Assembly (NCBI GenBank): GCA_002497075.1
Contig: DAML01000025.1
Location: forward strand, 1 to 35,399
DNA from: Methanomassiliicoccaceae archaeon UBA472
Lineage (GTDB): Archaea; Thermoplasmatota; Thermoplasmata; Methanomassiliicoccales; UBA472
Direction: 5' to 3'
DNA: 35,399 nucleotides
This document shows, piece by piece, positions 22,149 to 29,556 of the stretch. The notes beneath the pieces were generated by a model. It was not told where the DNA came from and searched no databases. It was given only the letters and a program-made list of their open reading frames with translations. The position numbers and the translations under genes were made by a program. The number at the start of each line of letters is the position of its first letter. The stretch's first letter is position 1.

Positions 22149-22158
22149 ATTATAAATC
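22149..22158 (+). promoter_or_regulatory. TATA box of ramA
   Basis: TATTATAAAT lies ~35 nt before the ramA ATG (22190), so the transcript has a very short leader. The 167-bp divergent spacer has no copy of the mcr-type motif. Confidence 0.55.
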
Positions 22159-22189
22159 CGACGATGGCATTCTCCCCTCGAGGTTATCC

Positions 22190-23836
22190 ATGGCATTGGG
22201 AGTCGCGCTGGATTTGGGAACTAGCGGTTACCGGGGGCACCTGGTAGACCTGGACAAGAAAGGCAAGATCCTGGCTACGGCCATAACCATGAGGCACCCG
22301 CTGCCCGGGGCCAACATCATGGACCATCTGCACTTCTGGATGGAGAACGGTTCCGACGTTGGGCACCGCATAGTGATCGAGACGGTCGACAAGCTGATCG
22401 AGACCATGGGCGCCAAGCCCGAGGAGATCGACCGGGTGTCCGTCTGCGGCAATCCCGCCCAGATGTCCATGTTCGAGAAGATCGAGATACGCGACCTGGC
22501 CTTTGCCGGCCAGTCCATATTGAAGAGGCTGAACGTCAAGGTCCCCGAGCGTAAGGCCCATACCATCAAGGCCGAGGAACTGGGAATGCAATCGGTAAAG
22601 CGCACCGCTGAGGTTCGCATACCTCCCTCGATCCGTCACGAGATAGGCGCTGACGCACTGGCCATGATCATGAAGACCGGGATGATGGACAAGAAGGAGA
22701 CCTGCATGGTCACCGATTACGGCACCAACGCCGAGATGGGACTGTTCTTCAAGGGGGAGCTGTACACCGGCTCCGCCGCGGCCGGTCCGGCCATGGAGGG
22801 GCAGTCCATCGACTTCGGTATGTTGGCCGCTCCTCAGGCCATCTCCGACATAATCCCAGGTGATGACGGTTACTGGTACAACGTGGTCCTCAACGACAAG
22901 CTTCATCCGGTCAGGTCCGCCCTGGTCCATCCGCGCACCGGCGACGAGAAGCGCTTGGACGGGGTCGTTGCCAGGGGCATCACCGGCACCGGGACCGTGG
23001 CTGCCATGGCCGTCGGTCTGGAGACCGGGGTCATCAAACTGCCATACGTGGACACTCCCGACCGCAAGATACACCTCACCAATGGCATATACTTCGGTGA
23101 GGAGGACGTGCGCGAGGCTGGTAAGGCCACCGGGGCCATCCGCGCCGGGCACCGTACGCTCATAGAAGAGGTCGGGGTGGACGACACGGAGATCAGGACC
23201 ATGTACATGGCCGGAGCGTCCGGTACTTACGTGGACCCTATCAAGGCGCAGACCGTCGGGCTCATCCCGAGGGTGCTGGAGAAGACGGTACAGGCAGGTA
23301 ACACCTCACTGATGATGTCCTACGACATCCTGGTGGACGACGACGGCCTGGACAAGATGCAAGACGTGGCCAATGCCATATCCAGCAAGCACATCATGTT
23401 CGCCACCAGCAAGGTCTTCGAGGACATATACGTCAACGAGATCGCCTATTGGACCGAGGGCATGTCCATGACCATGTACAACGATATGCTCAAGATCGCC
23501 GGTCTGCGTCCGCTGCCTGAGATCGTTCGTCCAAAGGAGACGGTCCGTCTGGTCCTGTCCGATATCCCCGTGATAGGGGCCCGCGGCCTGAAGACCTTGG
23601 ACGATGTTGGCGTTTATCTCATGGGCTCCTTCGAGGGCTGTATCGGCTGCAAGAAGTGCCAGAAACAGTGCCCGGAGTGCGCCCTGCAGGTGTCCACCAT
23701 CTCCGACAAGAAGTACCAGATCAGGATCAACACCGAGCACTGCCTCGGTACGGCATGCAAGAACTGCCAGTCTGTGTGCCCCGAGGGCGTCTTTGACTTC
23801 TCCGCGCTCAAGATAGTCAAGAAAGGAGAAGCTTAA
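22190..23836 (+). CDS. ramA: RamA-type corrinoid-protein reductive activase
   Basis: ATP-dependent reduction of inactive Co(II) to Co(I) in methyltransferase corrinoid proteins. At 548 aa it matches the length of Methanosarcina RamA. The ASKHA ATPase body starts with VALDLGTSGYRGHLVDLD (~5-22), has VTDYGTNAEMGLF (~181) and ends with the MYMAGASGTY loop (~343). The C terminus is a two-cluster ferredoxin domain: C484-x2-C487-x2-C490-x3-C494 and C518-x4-C523-x2-C526-x3-C530, two [4Fe-4S] sites. ATG 22190 is the only sensible start. It is followed immediately by an MBL-fold gene and faces the mtrA/mtrH-like pair, suggesting those corrinoid proteins, as well as the one at 10941, are its clients. 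Confidence 0.93.
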   Translation: MALGVALDLGTSGYRGHLVDLDKKGKILATAITMRHPLPGANIMDHLHFWMENGSDVGHRIVIETVDKLIETMGAKPEEIDRVSVCGNPAQMSMFEKIEIRDLAFAGQSILKRLNVKVPERKAHTIKAEELGMQSVKRTAEVRIPPSIRHEIGADALAMIMKTGMMDKKETCMVTDYGTNAEMGLFFKGELYTGSAAAGPAMEGQSIDFGMLAAPQAISDIIPGDDGYWYNVVLNDKLHPVRSALVHPRTGDEKRLDGVVARGITGTGTVAAMAVGLETGVIKLPYVDTPDRKIHLTNGIYFGEEDVREAGKATGAIRAGHRTLIEEVGVDDTEIRTMYMAGASGTYVDPIKAQTVGLIPRVLEKTVQAGNTSLMMSYDILVDDDGLDKMQDVANAISSKHIMFATSKVFEDIYVNEIAYWTEGMSMTMYNDMLKIAGLRPLPEIVRPKETVRLVLSDIPVIGARGLKTLDDVGVYLMGSFEGCIGCKKCQKQCPECALQVSTISDKKYQIRINTEHCLGTACKNCQSVCPEGVFDFSALKIVKKGEA

Positions 23837-24682
23837 TTGCGCCTCACATGCTTGGTCGACGATAATTCGGGCACGGCAAACCCCTTACATTCCATTTCCA
23901 AGGCCCCTGGCAACTTTCTAGCTGAGCATGGGCTTTCCATTCTGATCGAGACCGACCGCGGAAAAAAGGTCCTGCTGGACACTGGCTCATCAAAAGAGAC
24001 GTTCCAGCATAATCTGGAACTCGTAGGCCTTCGGCCTAAGGACATCGACCTGGTCTTCATATCGCATGGGCATTACGATCATCTGGGCGCTTTACCGGTC
24101 CTGCTCAGGGAAGGTGTTCCAGTGCACACCCATCCCCTGACGTTCCAAGGCCGGCGCTTTGTGGAGACGTCCGGCGTCCGCAAGGAGATAGGGCCATCGG
24201 CCGAGCTGCTATCCCTTCTCAAGGAGAACCCCCCGGTCTACGATGACCGGCCAAAGGAGCTGGTCACCGATGTAAGCACCTCTGGGGAGGTGTTCAGAAG
24301 GACGGACTTTGAGAAGCCGGTCTCCTTCCTTATAGAAAGGAACGGCGAGACCGCGCAGGACATCATAAAGGAGGAGCAGGCGCTGTACCTGTCCACCCGG
24401 AACGGGTTGGTGGTGCTCACCGGCTGCGGTCATCCGGGAATAGTCAATATCCTCACCCAGGCGCAGATGAGCACCGGGCGGAAGCTGCTAATGGCCGCCG
24501 GAGGGTTCCATATGTGGAAAGCGGACGCAGACGTCCTGCTCAAGACCATGGACGGGGTGAAGCGGACCGGGGTGAGCAAGGTTGCACCCATGCACTGCAC
24601 CGGGTTCGCCGCTACCAAGACGTTCTCGGACCGCTTCCCCGGGTTCTTGTTGTTGGGTGCGGGATGCTCGATGGAGCTCTAG
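23837..24682 (+). CDS. Metallo-beta-lactamase-fold protein, dihydropterin-synthase-like
   Basis: A 281-aa MBL-fold hydrolase of the group annotated as 7,8-dihydropterin-6-methyl-4-(beta-D-ribofuranosyl)aminobenzene-5'-phosphate synthase (MJ0301-like). Metal ligands are seen in SHGHYDHLG (~76-84), the TGCGHPGI loop (~194) and the C-terminal MHCTG (~257). The start appears to be TTG at 23837, directly abutting the ramA stop (23834-23836), so it is certainly in the same transcript. That family acts in tetrahydromethanopterin-type cofactor synthesis, so the pairing hints at a pterin in the neighbouring methyl-transfer chemistry. It ends in TAG within a CTAG shared with the end of the convergent mtrH-like gene. 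Confidence 0.85.
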   Translation: MRLTCLVDDNSGTANPLHSISKAPGNFLAEHGLSILIETDRGKKVLLDTGSSKETFQHNLELVGLRPKDIDLVFISHGHYDHLGALPVLLREGVPVHTHPLTFQGRRFVETSGVRKEIGPSAELLSLLKENPPVYDDRPKELVTDVSTSGEVFRRTDFEKPVSFLIERNGETAQDIIKEEQALYLSTRNGLVVLTGCGHPGIVNILTQAQMSTGRKLLMAAGGFHMWKADADVLLKTMDGVKRTGVSKVAPMHCTGFAATKTFSDRFPGFLLLGAGCSMEL

Positions 24683-25563
24683 AGGTCCCGCACCGCCTGT
24701 TCCATCATCTTGTCGGCGAACGACGCCACTGGCATGGTGCGTTTGGCGTACTCCAGGGGGCCATAGACGACGTAGTCAGCTCCGGCCATGATGCTTATGG
24801 CCACCGCCGAGGCGTCCACGCTTCGTCTCGCCTCCTTTGGGTCCTCCAGTCCGTCCAGGCGCAAACACTCCACGGCGTTATGAAGGGCGCAGCCGGTCGG
24901 CAGTCCCCATTTCGCCTTGGCCACCAGGATGGACCGCAGGGCGGACCCGGCGCTCAGGTCCGGCGAGGTGACCGCGGTGTCTATCAGCAGGTTCTCTATC
25001 CCCAGCTCCTTCGCTGCCGGGACCAGCCCCTGGGGGATCAGATCGTCCCCGCTCTCCAGCATGTATATCCTACCCTTGACGTCGTCCCCGCGGGGGTTGA
25101 ACGCTAGTACGACCGCATTGACCGGCGGACAGGCCCGCAGTGCTTCCGTCTCCTCGTTCGAAAGGCCGGCGTTGATGGTGTTGTACACCACCCGGTCCAG
25201 TACTCCCATCTCCTGCGCGCTCTTCAGGAACGATGACCGGACCTCGGCGCTTCCGGAATCGGCGAACAGCGGTCCGGGCACCCGGTCGCAAACCGCCTCG
25301 AGGTACGCTCGGGCAGATCCAGGGCTTTCGGCATAGAGCATCAGGCCGGAGGGGCAGCCGCAATTAGCTATCGTCGCGAGATAGCTGTCCAGCCTTTCGT
25401 TCAACTTCGCCTTGTCCAACGTTCCTTGCCGGGGGTCCAGGACCACTGAATGCCTCGGGTAGAACAGGGAACCGACCAGCATGGTCCGTCTCTTTCCAGG
25501 CTGTCCTCCGACGTTCACGCCTCCGATGCTCAACTCACGCTGTACGGTCTGGAACTTGTACAT
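24679..25563 (-). CDS. MtrH-like methyl-H4(M)PT:corrinoid methyltransferase
   Basis: A 294-aa DHPS-fold (TIM-barrel) protein homologous to MtrH, the Mtr subunit that transfers methyl between tetrahydromethanopterin and the corrinoid of MtrA. Matching segments are MYKFQTVQRELSIGGVNVGG at the N terminus, MLVGSLFY, the DSGSAEVR region, YNTINAGL, VVLAFNPRG and IDTAVTSPDLSAG, then LPTGCALHNA and YGPLEYA. It starts 1 nt after the stop of the mtrA-like gene, so the two form an operon. No mtrB-G genes are in view. In methanogens lacking the membrane Mtr complex such a pair must do soluble methyl transfer; direction and pterin are unknown. It ends in TAG. Confidence 0.88.
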   Translation of the reverse strand: MYKFQTVQRELSIGGVNVGGQPGKRRTMLVGSLFYPRHSVVLDPRQGTLDKAKLNERLDSYLATIANCGCPSGLMLYAESPGSARAYLEAVCDRVPGPLFADSGSAEVRSSFLKSAQEMGVLDRVVYNTINAGLSNEETEALRACPPVNAVVLAFNPRGDDVKGRIYMLESGDDLIPQGLVPAAKELGIENLLIDTAVTSPDLSAGSALRSILVAKAKWGLPTGCALHNAVECLRLDGLEDPKEARRSVDASAVAISIMAGADYVVYGPLEYAKRTMPVASFADKMMEQAVRDL

Positions 25564-25564
25564 G

Positions 25565-26338
25565 TCAGAACCCCGTCAGATAGGAACGCATTCTCAACGC
25601 CAGATCCACTGAAGGCACGGTGATTATCCTGCCCTGCAGCGGCTCGAGCACGACGCCGAACTCCTGGTCCAGCAGGACCATCCCCATTTCCGTGTTAAGC
25701 CCTTCCGAGGGAAGACGAAGCATGGGGGTGATGAAATCGTCGGAGGCCAGGTGCAGCTGCTTGGCCACGCTCCCCCCCTCTCCGGCGAAGGCTTTGGAAC
25801 GGACGAAAATAGCTTCGCCGGGGAACGGTTCATAACTTCTCCCGGCTAGCTCAATCAGCTTGCTCTCCAACTTGTCTCTGCTGTCCGGCTCGAACTCATA
25901 TATCGGATCGTAAGCGGCTATCTCCTGCACCGGCGAATCGTCCATCACGTCCACCAGCTCCACCTGTTGGCGGAATCGTTCGATGGCCTCGGGCGGCAGG
26001 TCGCACAGGAACGGGATGGCCGATCTGGTGCTCCGGATCCTGCGGTGCTCGTCCACGCCGTTCTTCATCAAGGCGTGTATGGCCTCTCCCGGAAAGTGCC
26101 CGAACTCCTCCTTGCCGCACATCACCAGCACTCTTATCCTCGGATTGGAGATGACGTTCGCGATGACCCGTTCCAGCCCAATGTTCTCCGTCTTCAGGAT
26201 GCCTTTGATGCAGTACAGCTCTCGCGGGACCTCCACGGCCCCTCTTCCGACTATGAGCACCGCCACAGGCGAAGCTTCGTTGCCCAGGAGGTAGTCACCG
26301 CTGGCCATAGGCCACGTGTCCGTTTCCGCCATTGCCAT
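25565..26338 (-). CDS. Soluble MtrA-like corrinoid protein with extra C-terminal domain
   Basis: A 257-aa protein whose first ~165 residues match the cobamide-binding domain of MtrA: GDYLLGNEASPVAVLIVG, KTENIGLERVIANVISNP, CGKEEFGHFPGEAIHALMKNGVDE and IPFLCDLPPEAIERFRQQVE. His81 in FGHFPG corresponds to the cobalt-ligating His of MtrA. Canonical MtrA ends in a membrane helix; this one does not. Instead residues ~170-257 form a soluble domain (KQLHLASDDFITPMLRL, then MGMVLLDQEFGVVLEPLQGR) that resembles DUF4346 (tentative). ATG 26338 follows GGGGG; ATG 26332 is also possible. First gene of the mtrA-like/mtrH-like operon; the TATA box is at 26362-26372. Confidence 0.87.
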   Translation of the reverse strand: MAMAETDTWPMASGDYLLGNEASPVAVLIVGRGAVEVPRELYCIKGILKTENIGLERVIANVISNPRIRVLVMCGKEEFGHFPGEAIHALMKNGVDEHRRIRSTRSAIPFLCDLPPEAIERFRQQVELVDVMDDSPVQEIAAYDPIYEFEPDSRDKLESKLIELAGRSYEPFPGEAIFVRSKAFAGEGGSVAKQLHLASDDFITPMLRLPSEGLNTEMGMVLLDQEFGVVLEPLQGRIITVPSVDLALRMRSYLTGF

Positions 26339-26361
26339 TCCCCCAGTGTATTCAATTTCAA

Positions 26362-26372
26362 TAATATATAAA
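26362..26372 (-). promoter_or_regulatory. TATA box of the mtrA-like/mtrH-like operon
   Basis: The minus strand reads TTTTATATATT ~25-30 nt before the ATG, so the transcript is nearly leaderless. Confidence 0.55.
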
Positions 26373-26405
26373 ATATCTCATAGCCAGCTAGTACCTGTTA
26401 ACCCC

Positions 26406-26422
26406 TTTTTGTCAGACAAAAA
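26406..26422. promoter_or_regulatory. 17-bp perfect palindrome between divergent promoters
   Basis: TTTTTGTC-A-GACAAAAA is a perfect 8-1-8 palindrome midway between the TATA boxes of the mtrA-like gene (minus) and the 26493 gene (plus, TATA-like GATATATA at 26446-26453). The same half-sites, spaced by 8 nt, occur before mcrB (32798-32821). It is a likely operator for a dimeric regulator. Confidence 0.55.
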
Positions 26423-26492
26423 TCAATTTCAGCGTTATGGGGACAACCGATATATACCGCCGCTTTTGTAATACGCGGCAGGAAGGGATAGA

Positions 26493-27218
26493 ATGGGAGT
26501 CTCAATAGCAATATGCGAAGTAGACAGCGACTGTGCTTTGTGCAAGATCGGGAAGACCACCCTGTTGAAGGTCAACCTGAAGGACGTCTCCGGCTTCGAG
26601 GACCTGGCCGAGTTCGACCTGGTCGTGCCGATAAGCCAGGCCAAGCTGCTGATGGGCGCGGACTGGGAAGCTTTCCTCAAGCGGAACCGGCTGGACCCGG
26701 AGATGGAGACGCTGTACCTGGAGAAGGTCAAGAACGAAGGGGACCGCCAGCTGCTGACAGCCGAAAGCCAGAAGCTGTACACTGGATGGATATCCGTGGA
26801 CAAGGTGCCTGCCGACCGGATGAACGCCCTTATGGAGAAGGCTGGCAAGGACGACCGTCTCACCGGCTGGGACATGCTATCGTTCGACGACATGGCCGCT
26901 ACCTGCCTCAGGTGCCCGCTGTCCTGGGACGAGGGCAGGGGCTGCATGGGCACGTTCGGGCCGGAGAACAGCGCGCTGCCCGGGATCGCCCAGAAGTACA
27001 ACTGCGCCATCGTGGCCAGCGTCCCGTCCTCCGTGGAGAGCAAGAAGATATTCTCCGTCGAGGACGCCAACAAGCTCCTGGAGGAGGTCAAGCTGCTCAG
27101 GGAGAAGCTTCCGGACGAGGGAAAGGTAATGGTCCGCCGCTACTCTGGGGTCCTGGACCGCCTGGAGAAGATGGGGAACGTCTGCCTCACCTACAACACC
27201 CGGTTCTACTTCCTGTAG
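26493..27218 (+). CDS. Uncharacterised Cys-motif protein, 241 aa
   Basis: No family recognised. A soluble 241-aa protein with two Cys groups: C8, C14-x2-C17 at the N terminus (ICEVDSDCALC) and C138-x2-C141-x9-C151 (CLRCPLSWDEGRGC), a spacing that could bind zinc or an Fe-S cluster. The last third is helical with a highly charged helix (EDANKLLEEVKLLREKLP). ATG 26493 follows GGAAGGGA. It is divergently transcribed from the mtrA-like operon with a shared palindrome in between, which suggests co-regulation with that methyl-transfer system. It ends in TAG just before a T-run. A small CxxC protein follows. Confidence 0.7.
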   Translation: MGVSIAICEVDSDCALCKIGKTTLLKVNLKDVSGFEDLAEFDLVVPISQAKLLMGADWEAFLKRNRLDPEMETLYLEKVKNEGDRQLLTAESQKLYTGWISVDKVPADRMNALMEKAGKDDRLTGWDMLSFDDMAATCLRCPLSWDEGRGCMGTFGPENSALPGIAQKYNCAIVASVPSSVESKKIFSVEDANKLLEEVKLLREKLPDEGKVMVRRYSGVLDRLEKMGNVCLTYNTRFYFL

Positions 27219-27228
27219 ACCGAAACCC

Positions 27229-27236
27229 TTTTTTTT
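27229..27236 (+). terminator. T-run after the 241-aa Cys-motif gene
   Basis: Eight T's start 10 nt after the stop, with another T-rich stretch at 27249-27257; termination is probably partial because the next gene begins at 27266. Confidence 0.45.
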
Positions 27237-27265
27237 CCCTATTTGCCTTCTTTTTCTGAACTGAG

Positions 27266-27547
27266 ATGAGCGGCGACGATTTCAAGAGCAACTGCACGGG
27301 CTGTGATACCGGACTGTCGTTCAACGAGGGCGAGAAGATACTGGTCAACGGGCAACTCGTGGAATTGGTCGGACTGGACGAGATCATGGAAGAGGTCCGC
27401 AAGCTCAAGTTACCGCAGCGGAAGAAGGTGGCCGATGAGCTTTTGGCCCGGGCGAAGGAACGTAAAGCGGTGCCTGAGGGATCGGAGAGGCAATACCGCG
27501 ACGCGCTGATGGACGAGTACGACCGGCGCTATCTGACCGTGATGTGA
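27266..27547 (+). CDS. Uncharacterised 93-aa CxxC protein
   Basis: No family recognised. It starts with SNCTGCDTGLSFNEGEKILVNG: a CxxC at residues 10-13, then a short strand pair and the sequence VELVGLDEIMEEV. The remainder is charged and helical (LPQRKKVADELLARAKERK) and ends RYLTVM. The single CxxC may be half of an intersubunit metal site or redox-active. ATG 27266 lies 47 nt after the previous stop; there is no strong Shine-Dalgarno site. It abuts the end of the convergent DUF1616 gene with no spacer. Possibly works with the preceding Cys-motif protein (neighbourhood only). Confidence 0.65.
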   Translation: MSGDDFKSNCTGCDTGLSFNEGEKILVNGQLVELVGLDEIMEEVRKLKLPQRKKVADELLARAKERKAVPEGSERQYRDALMDEYDRRYLTVM

Positions 27548-28540
27548 TCATTCCGTAACGCGCAGATTAAGGTTCAGGCTCTGCACCTCGTTCTCCACCG
27601 CCTTGATGATTCTATCCTCGGCTGAGGTGCCGGTGTAATCGAGCATCGGCGAAGGGGCGAAGGGAAGCGCGGGAGCGCCATCCTTGTAGAGCAGGAACCA
27701 CAGCTTGTAGTTGCCGTCAACGGTCACATTGAACTCGTAAGGCAATTCCCACTGCGACTGCCACTCCCCTTCCAGATCGACTTCGGTATGATCCAATGTC
27801 ACATTGAACGAATCGAAGAAGTACATGGCGTGCACCTGCGTGGCGTTGTCCACGAAGCTCATGTTCACCAGCCAAAGTTCGACGGTGTACTCCACCGTGC
27901 GGTGCTCGTGATTGGCTATGCCTATGATCACCGAAGCGTCCTGTCCCACGGTAAGGTTCCTGGGATATCCGGTGGCGTTGCCTCCTGGTCCCAGTATGTA
28001 GAACTCGGTGAAGCTCTCTCCCTGGCGGGGAACGGCGACCACGTAGACGAGGGCGATCACCGAAGAGAGGATGGATATCACGAGCACGATGGTCAGGAGC
28101 TTGTCCACGCCCTTCTCGGCCTTGAACTGCGTCGAATACTTCTTCCAAACCACGGCGGGATCGAACGGCAGGTACGGCGCTTCGGCCTTTTCGCGGCGGT
28201 ATAGCCCGCCGGCGCTCAGAGCCACGTTCAACGCGGCCAACGAGAACAGTATCGGCGCGAGCCGAATTCCGAACGGGGTGTAATTGAGGCCGAAGCCCAC
28301 CAGCGGGGATATGGCTATGCTGAGCCCGAAAGATAGTGCCACCCGCTCTATTATCTCCAGGTCCTTGTTCTCTGGAAAGAGCACCGATAACGCGGAATAT
28401 CCAGGGAAGAACAGGATGAACGGCAGCCCAATGACGATGCGGAACGCGCTGTCCGGTAGGGCGTATATCACTAATATAAGTACAAGGGAAAGGATCCCAA
28501 TGGACCAGAGGTCCCAATCCCTCCTGGGCTGTGCTCTCAT
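27548..28540 (-). CDS. DUF1616 membrane protein
   Basis: A 330-aa protein of the DUF1616 family, found mainly in archaea. About four membrane helices lie in the first ~110 residues (DSAFRIVIGLPFILFFPGYSALSVLFP is the family hallmark), and a fifth at ~150-175. An extracellular domain of ~150 residues follows, with several N-glycosylation-type sites (NATGYPRNLT, NMSFVDNAT). The function is unknown; a cell-surface or S-layer-assembly role is often assumed. The start is ATG 28540: a TATA-like GATAAATATCC (28562-28572) sits ~25 nt upstream, implying a leaderless mRNA and excluding the longer opening to 28621. It shares a divergent promoter region with the methyltransferase-fold gene. Confidence 0.85.
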   Translation of the reverse strand: MRAQPRRDWDLWSIGILSLVLILVIYALPDSAFRIVIGLPFILFFPGYSALSVLFPENKDLEIIERVALSFGLSIAISPLVGFGLNYTPFGIRLAPILFSLAALNVALSAGGLYRREKAEAPYLPFDPAVVWKKYSTQFKAEKGVDKLLTIVLVISILSSVIALVYVVAVPRQGESFTEFYILGPGGNATGYPRNLTVGQDASVIIGIANHEHRTVEYTVELWLVNMSFVDNATQVHAMYFFDSFNVTLDHTEVDLEGEWQSQWELPYEFNVTVDGNYKLWFLLYKDGAPALPFAPSPMLDYTGTSAEDRIIKAVENEVQSLNLNLRVTE

Positions 28541-28561
28541 CCCTGAAGGGGAGTGTATGAG

Positions 28562-28612
28562 GATATTTATCGGTTTGCGGAATCTCTCGCTAAATTGACC
28601 AGTTATTAATAA
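28562..28612. promoter_or_regulatory. Divergent promoter pair, DUF1616 / methyltransferase-fold gene
   Basis: The minus-strand box GATAAATATCC (28562-28572) is ~25 nt from the DUF1616 ATG. The plus-strand box TTATTAATAAT (28602-28612) is ~27 nt from the ATG at 28637. Both imply leaderless or near-leaderless transcripts. Confidence 0.5.
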
Positions 28613-28636
28613 TCCCAGCATCGATACCCGCTCGCT

Positions 28637-29461
28637 ATGGCGCTATGCGAGCTTTTCGACCTGGAGGAACTCCGGTTGCTGGAGAACACCCTGGAGGACC
28701 TGAAGAACGAGAGGTTCCTGGCCCAGATACTGAGCGGATCGGAAAAGGTCCGGCTACTGATATCTCGCGATGAGACGCCTTTGGCCATGGCCCGGGAGGA
28801 CGGCGGTTGGAAGGCGGTCAGCTTCCTCTGGAAGGAGCCGTCGGACGAACTGATAGAGCTTCTTCCCGAATTGGACATAAGTGTGTTCACCTGTGATACT
28901 GATACGTACCGCGAGGCGGTGTTCGACCATTTCGCCCGGAAGATCATGAACGAGGTGGAGCCGGCCTTGGACGATCTTCCCGAAGATCGGACCAAGAAGG
29001 TCTCGGATCTGATCTGGAAGGAATGGAACTTCAAGCCTGGGGACCTCTGTTACGATTGCTGCTGCGGCTCAGGCGTCGGTAGCATGGCGCTTTCGAAGGT
29101 GGGGCTGCGTTCCTTCGCCTTCGATGTGGATGCATCGCTGCTATCTCGCGGTCTGCATTCCGGCCGACTGCAGACCTGGAGCACTGTCCAGCTTGACGCC
29201 ACCAAGGCCTCCCAATATCTGGAGAGGGCGCCTTTCGCCCTGATGCTGATGGCCGGGGACATAAACGTCGGGAACTTCTGGATATGGAAGATCATCTTCG
29301 AGCAGGTGCTGCTGATCGCCGACCAGGTCATGGTGACCGTGGGAACGAAGGAGGAGGCCGAGATGCTGAGGTCTTGGGCCGAGGCCAAAGATCGGTCGCC
29401 CAGGGTGTTCGAGAACGAGCGGGATCCCTTCTACGATCGCTGGGTTTGTTCCATTCTATGA
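28637..29461 (+). CDS. Class I SAM-methyltransferase-fold protein, function unknown
   Basis: A 274-aa soluble protein. Residues ~1-120 have no recognised domain. Residues ~125-270 look like a Rossmann-type methyltransferase: motif I is CYDCCCGSGVGSMALS (~138-153), motif II is AFDVDASLL (~162), then VQLDATKA (~182, motif III-like) and ALMLMAGDIN (~196). The usual motif I E/DxGxGxG is altered to DCCCGSGVG, with three adjacent Cys, which is unusual and could indicate a metal site or a non-methyltransferase role. ATG 28637 lies ~27 nt from a TATA box. It is followed after 95 bp by the DUF169 gene. Target unknown. Confidence 0.65.
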   Translation: MALCELFDLEELRLLENTLEDLKNERFLAQILSGSEKVRLLISRDETPLAMAREDGGWKAVSFLWKEPSDELIELLPELDISVFTCDTDTYREAVFDHFARKIMNEVEPALDDLPEDRTKKVSDLIWKEWNFKPGDLCYDCCCGSGVGSMALSKVGLRSFAFDVDASLLSRGLHSGRLQTWSTVQLDATKASQYLERAPFALMLMAGDINVGNFWIWKIIFEQVLLIADQVMVTVGTKEEAEMLRSWAEAKDRSPRVFENERDPFYDRWVCSIL

Positions 29462-29556
29462 ACCGCTAATTTACCATCCCAACTATTAACTACGTTAACA
29501 TCAATTTTCCATCAGGTGTTAAAACGACCGATTACGCCAATTGTTCTCGCATCATC

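Noticed and set aside
22090..22155. 21-codon frame (MARKTGSGRP...) between the G3E GTPase and ramA
   Set aside because: A TATA-like ACTATAAT lies ~30 nt upstream, but there is no ribosome site, no recognisable motif, and the ramA TATA box falls inside its end.
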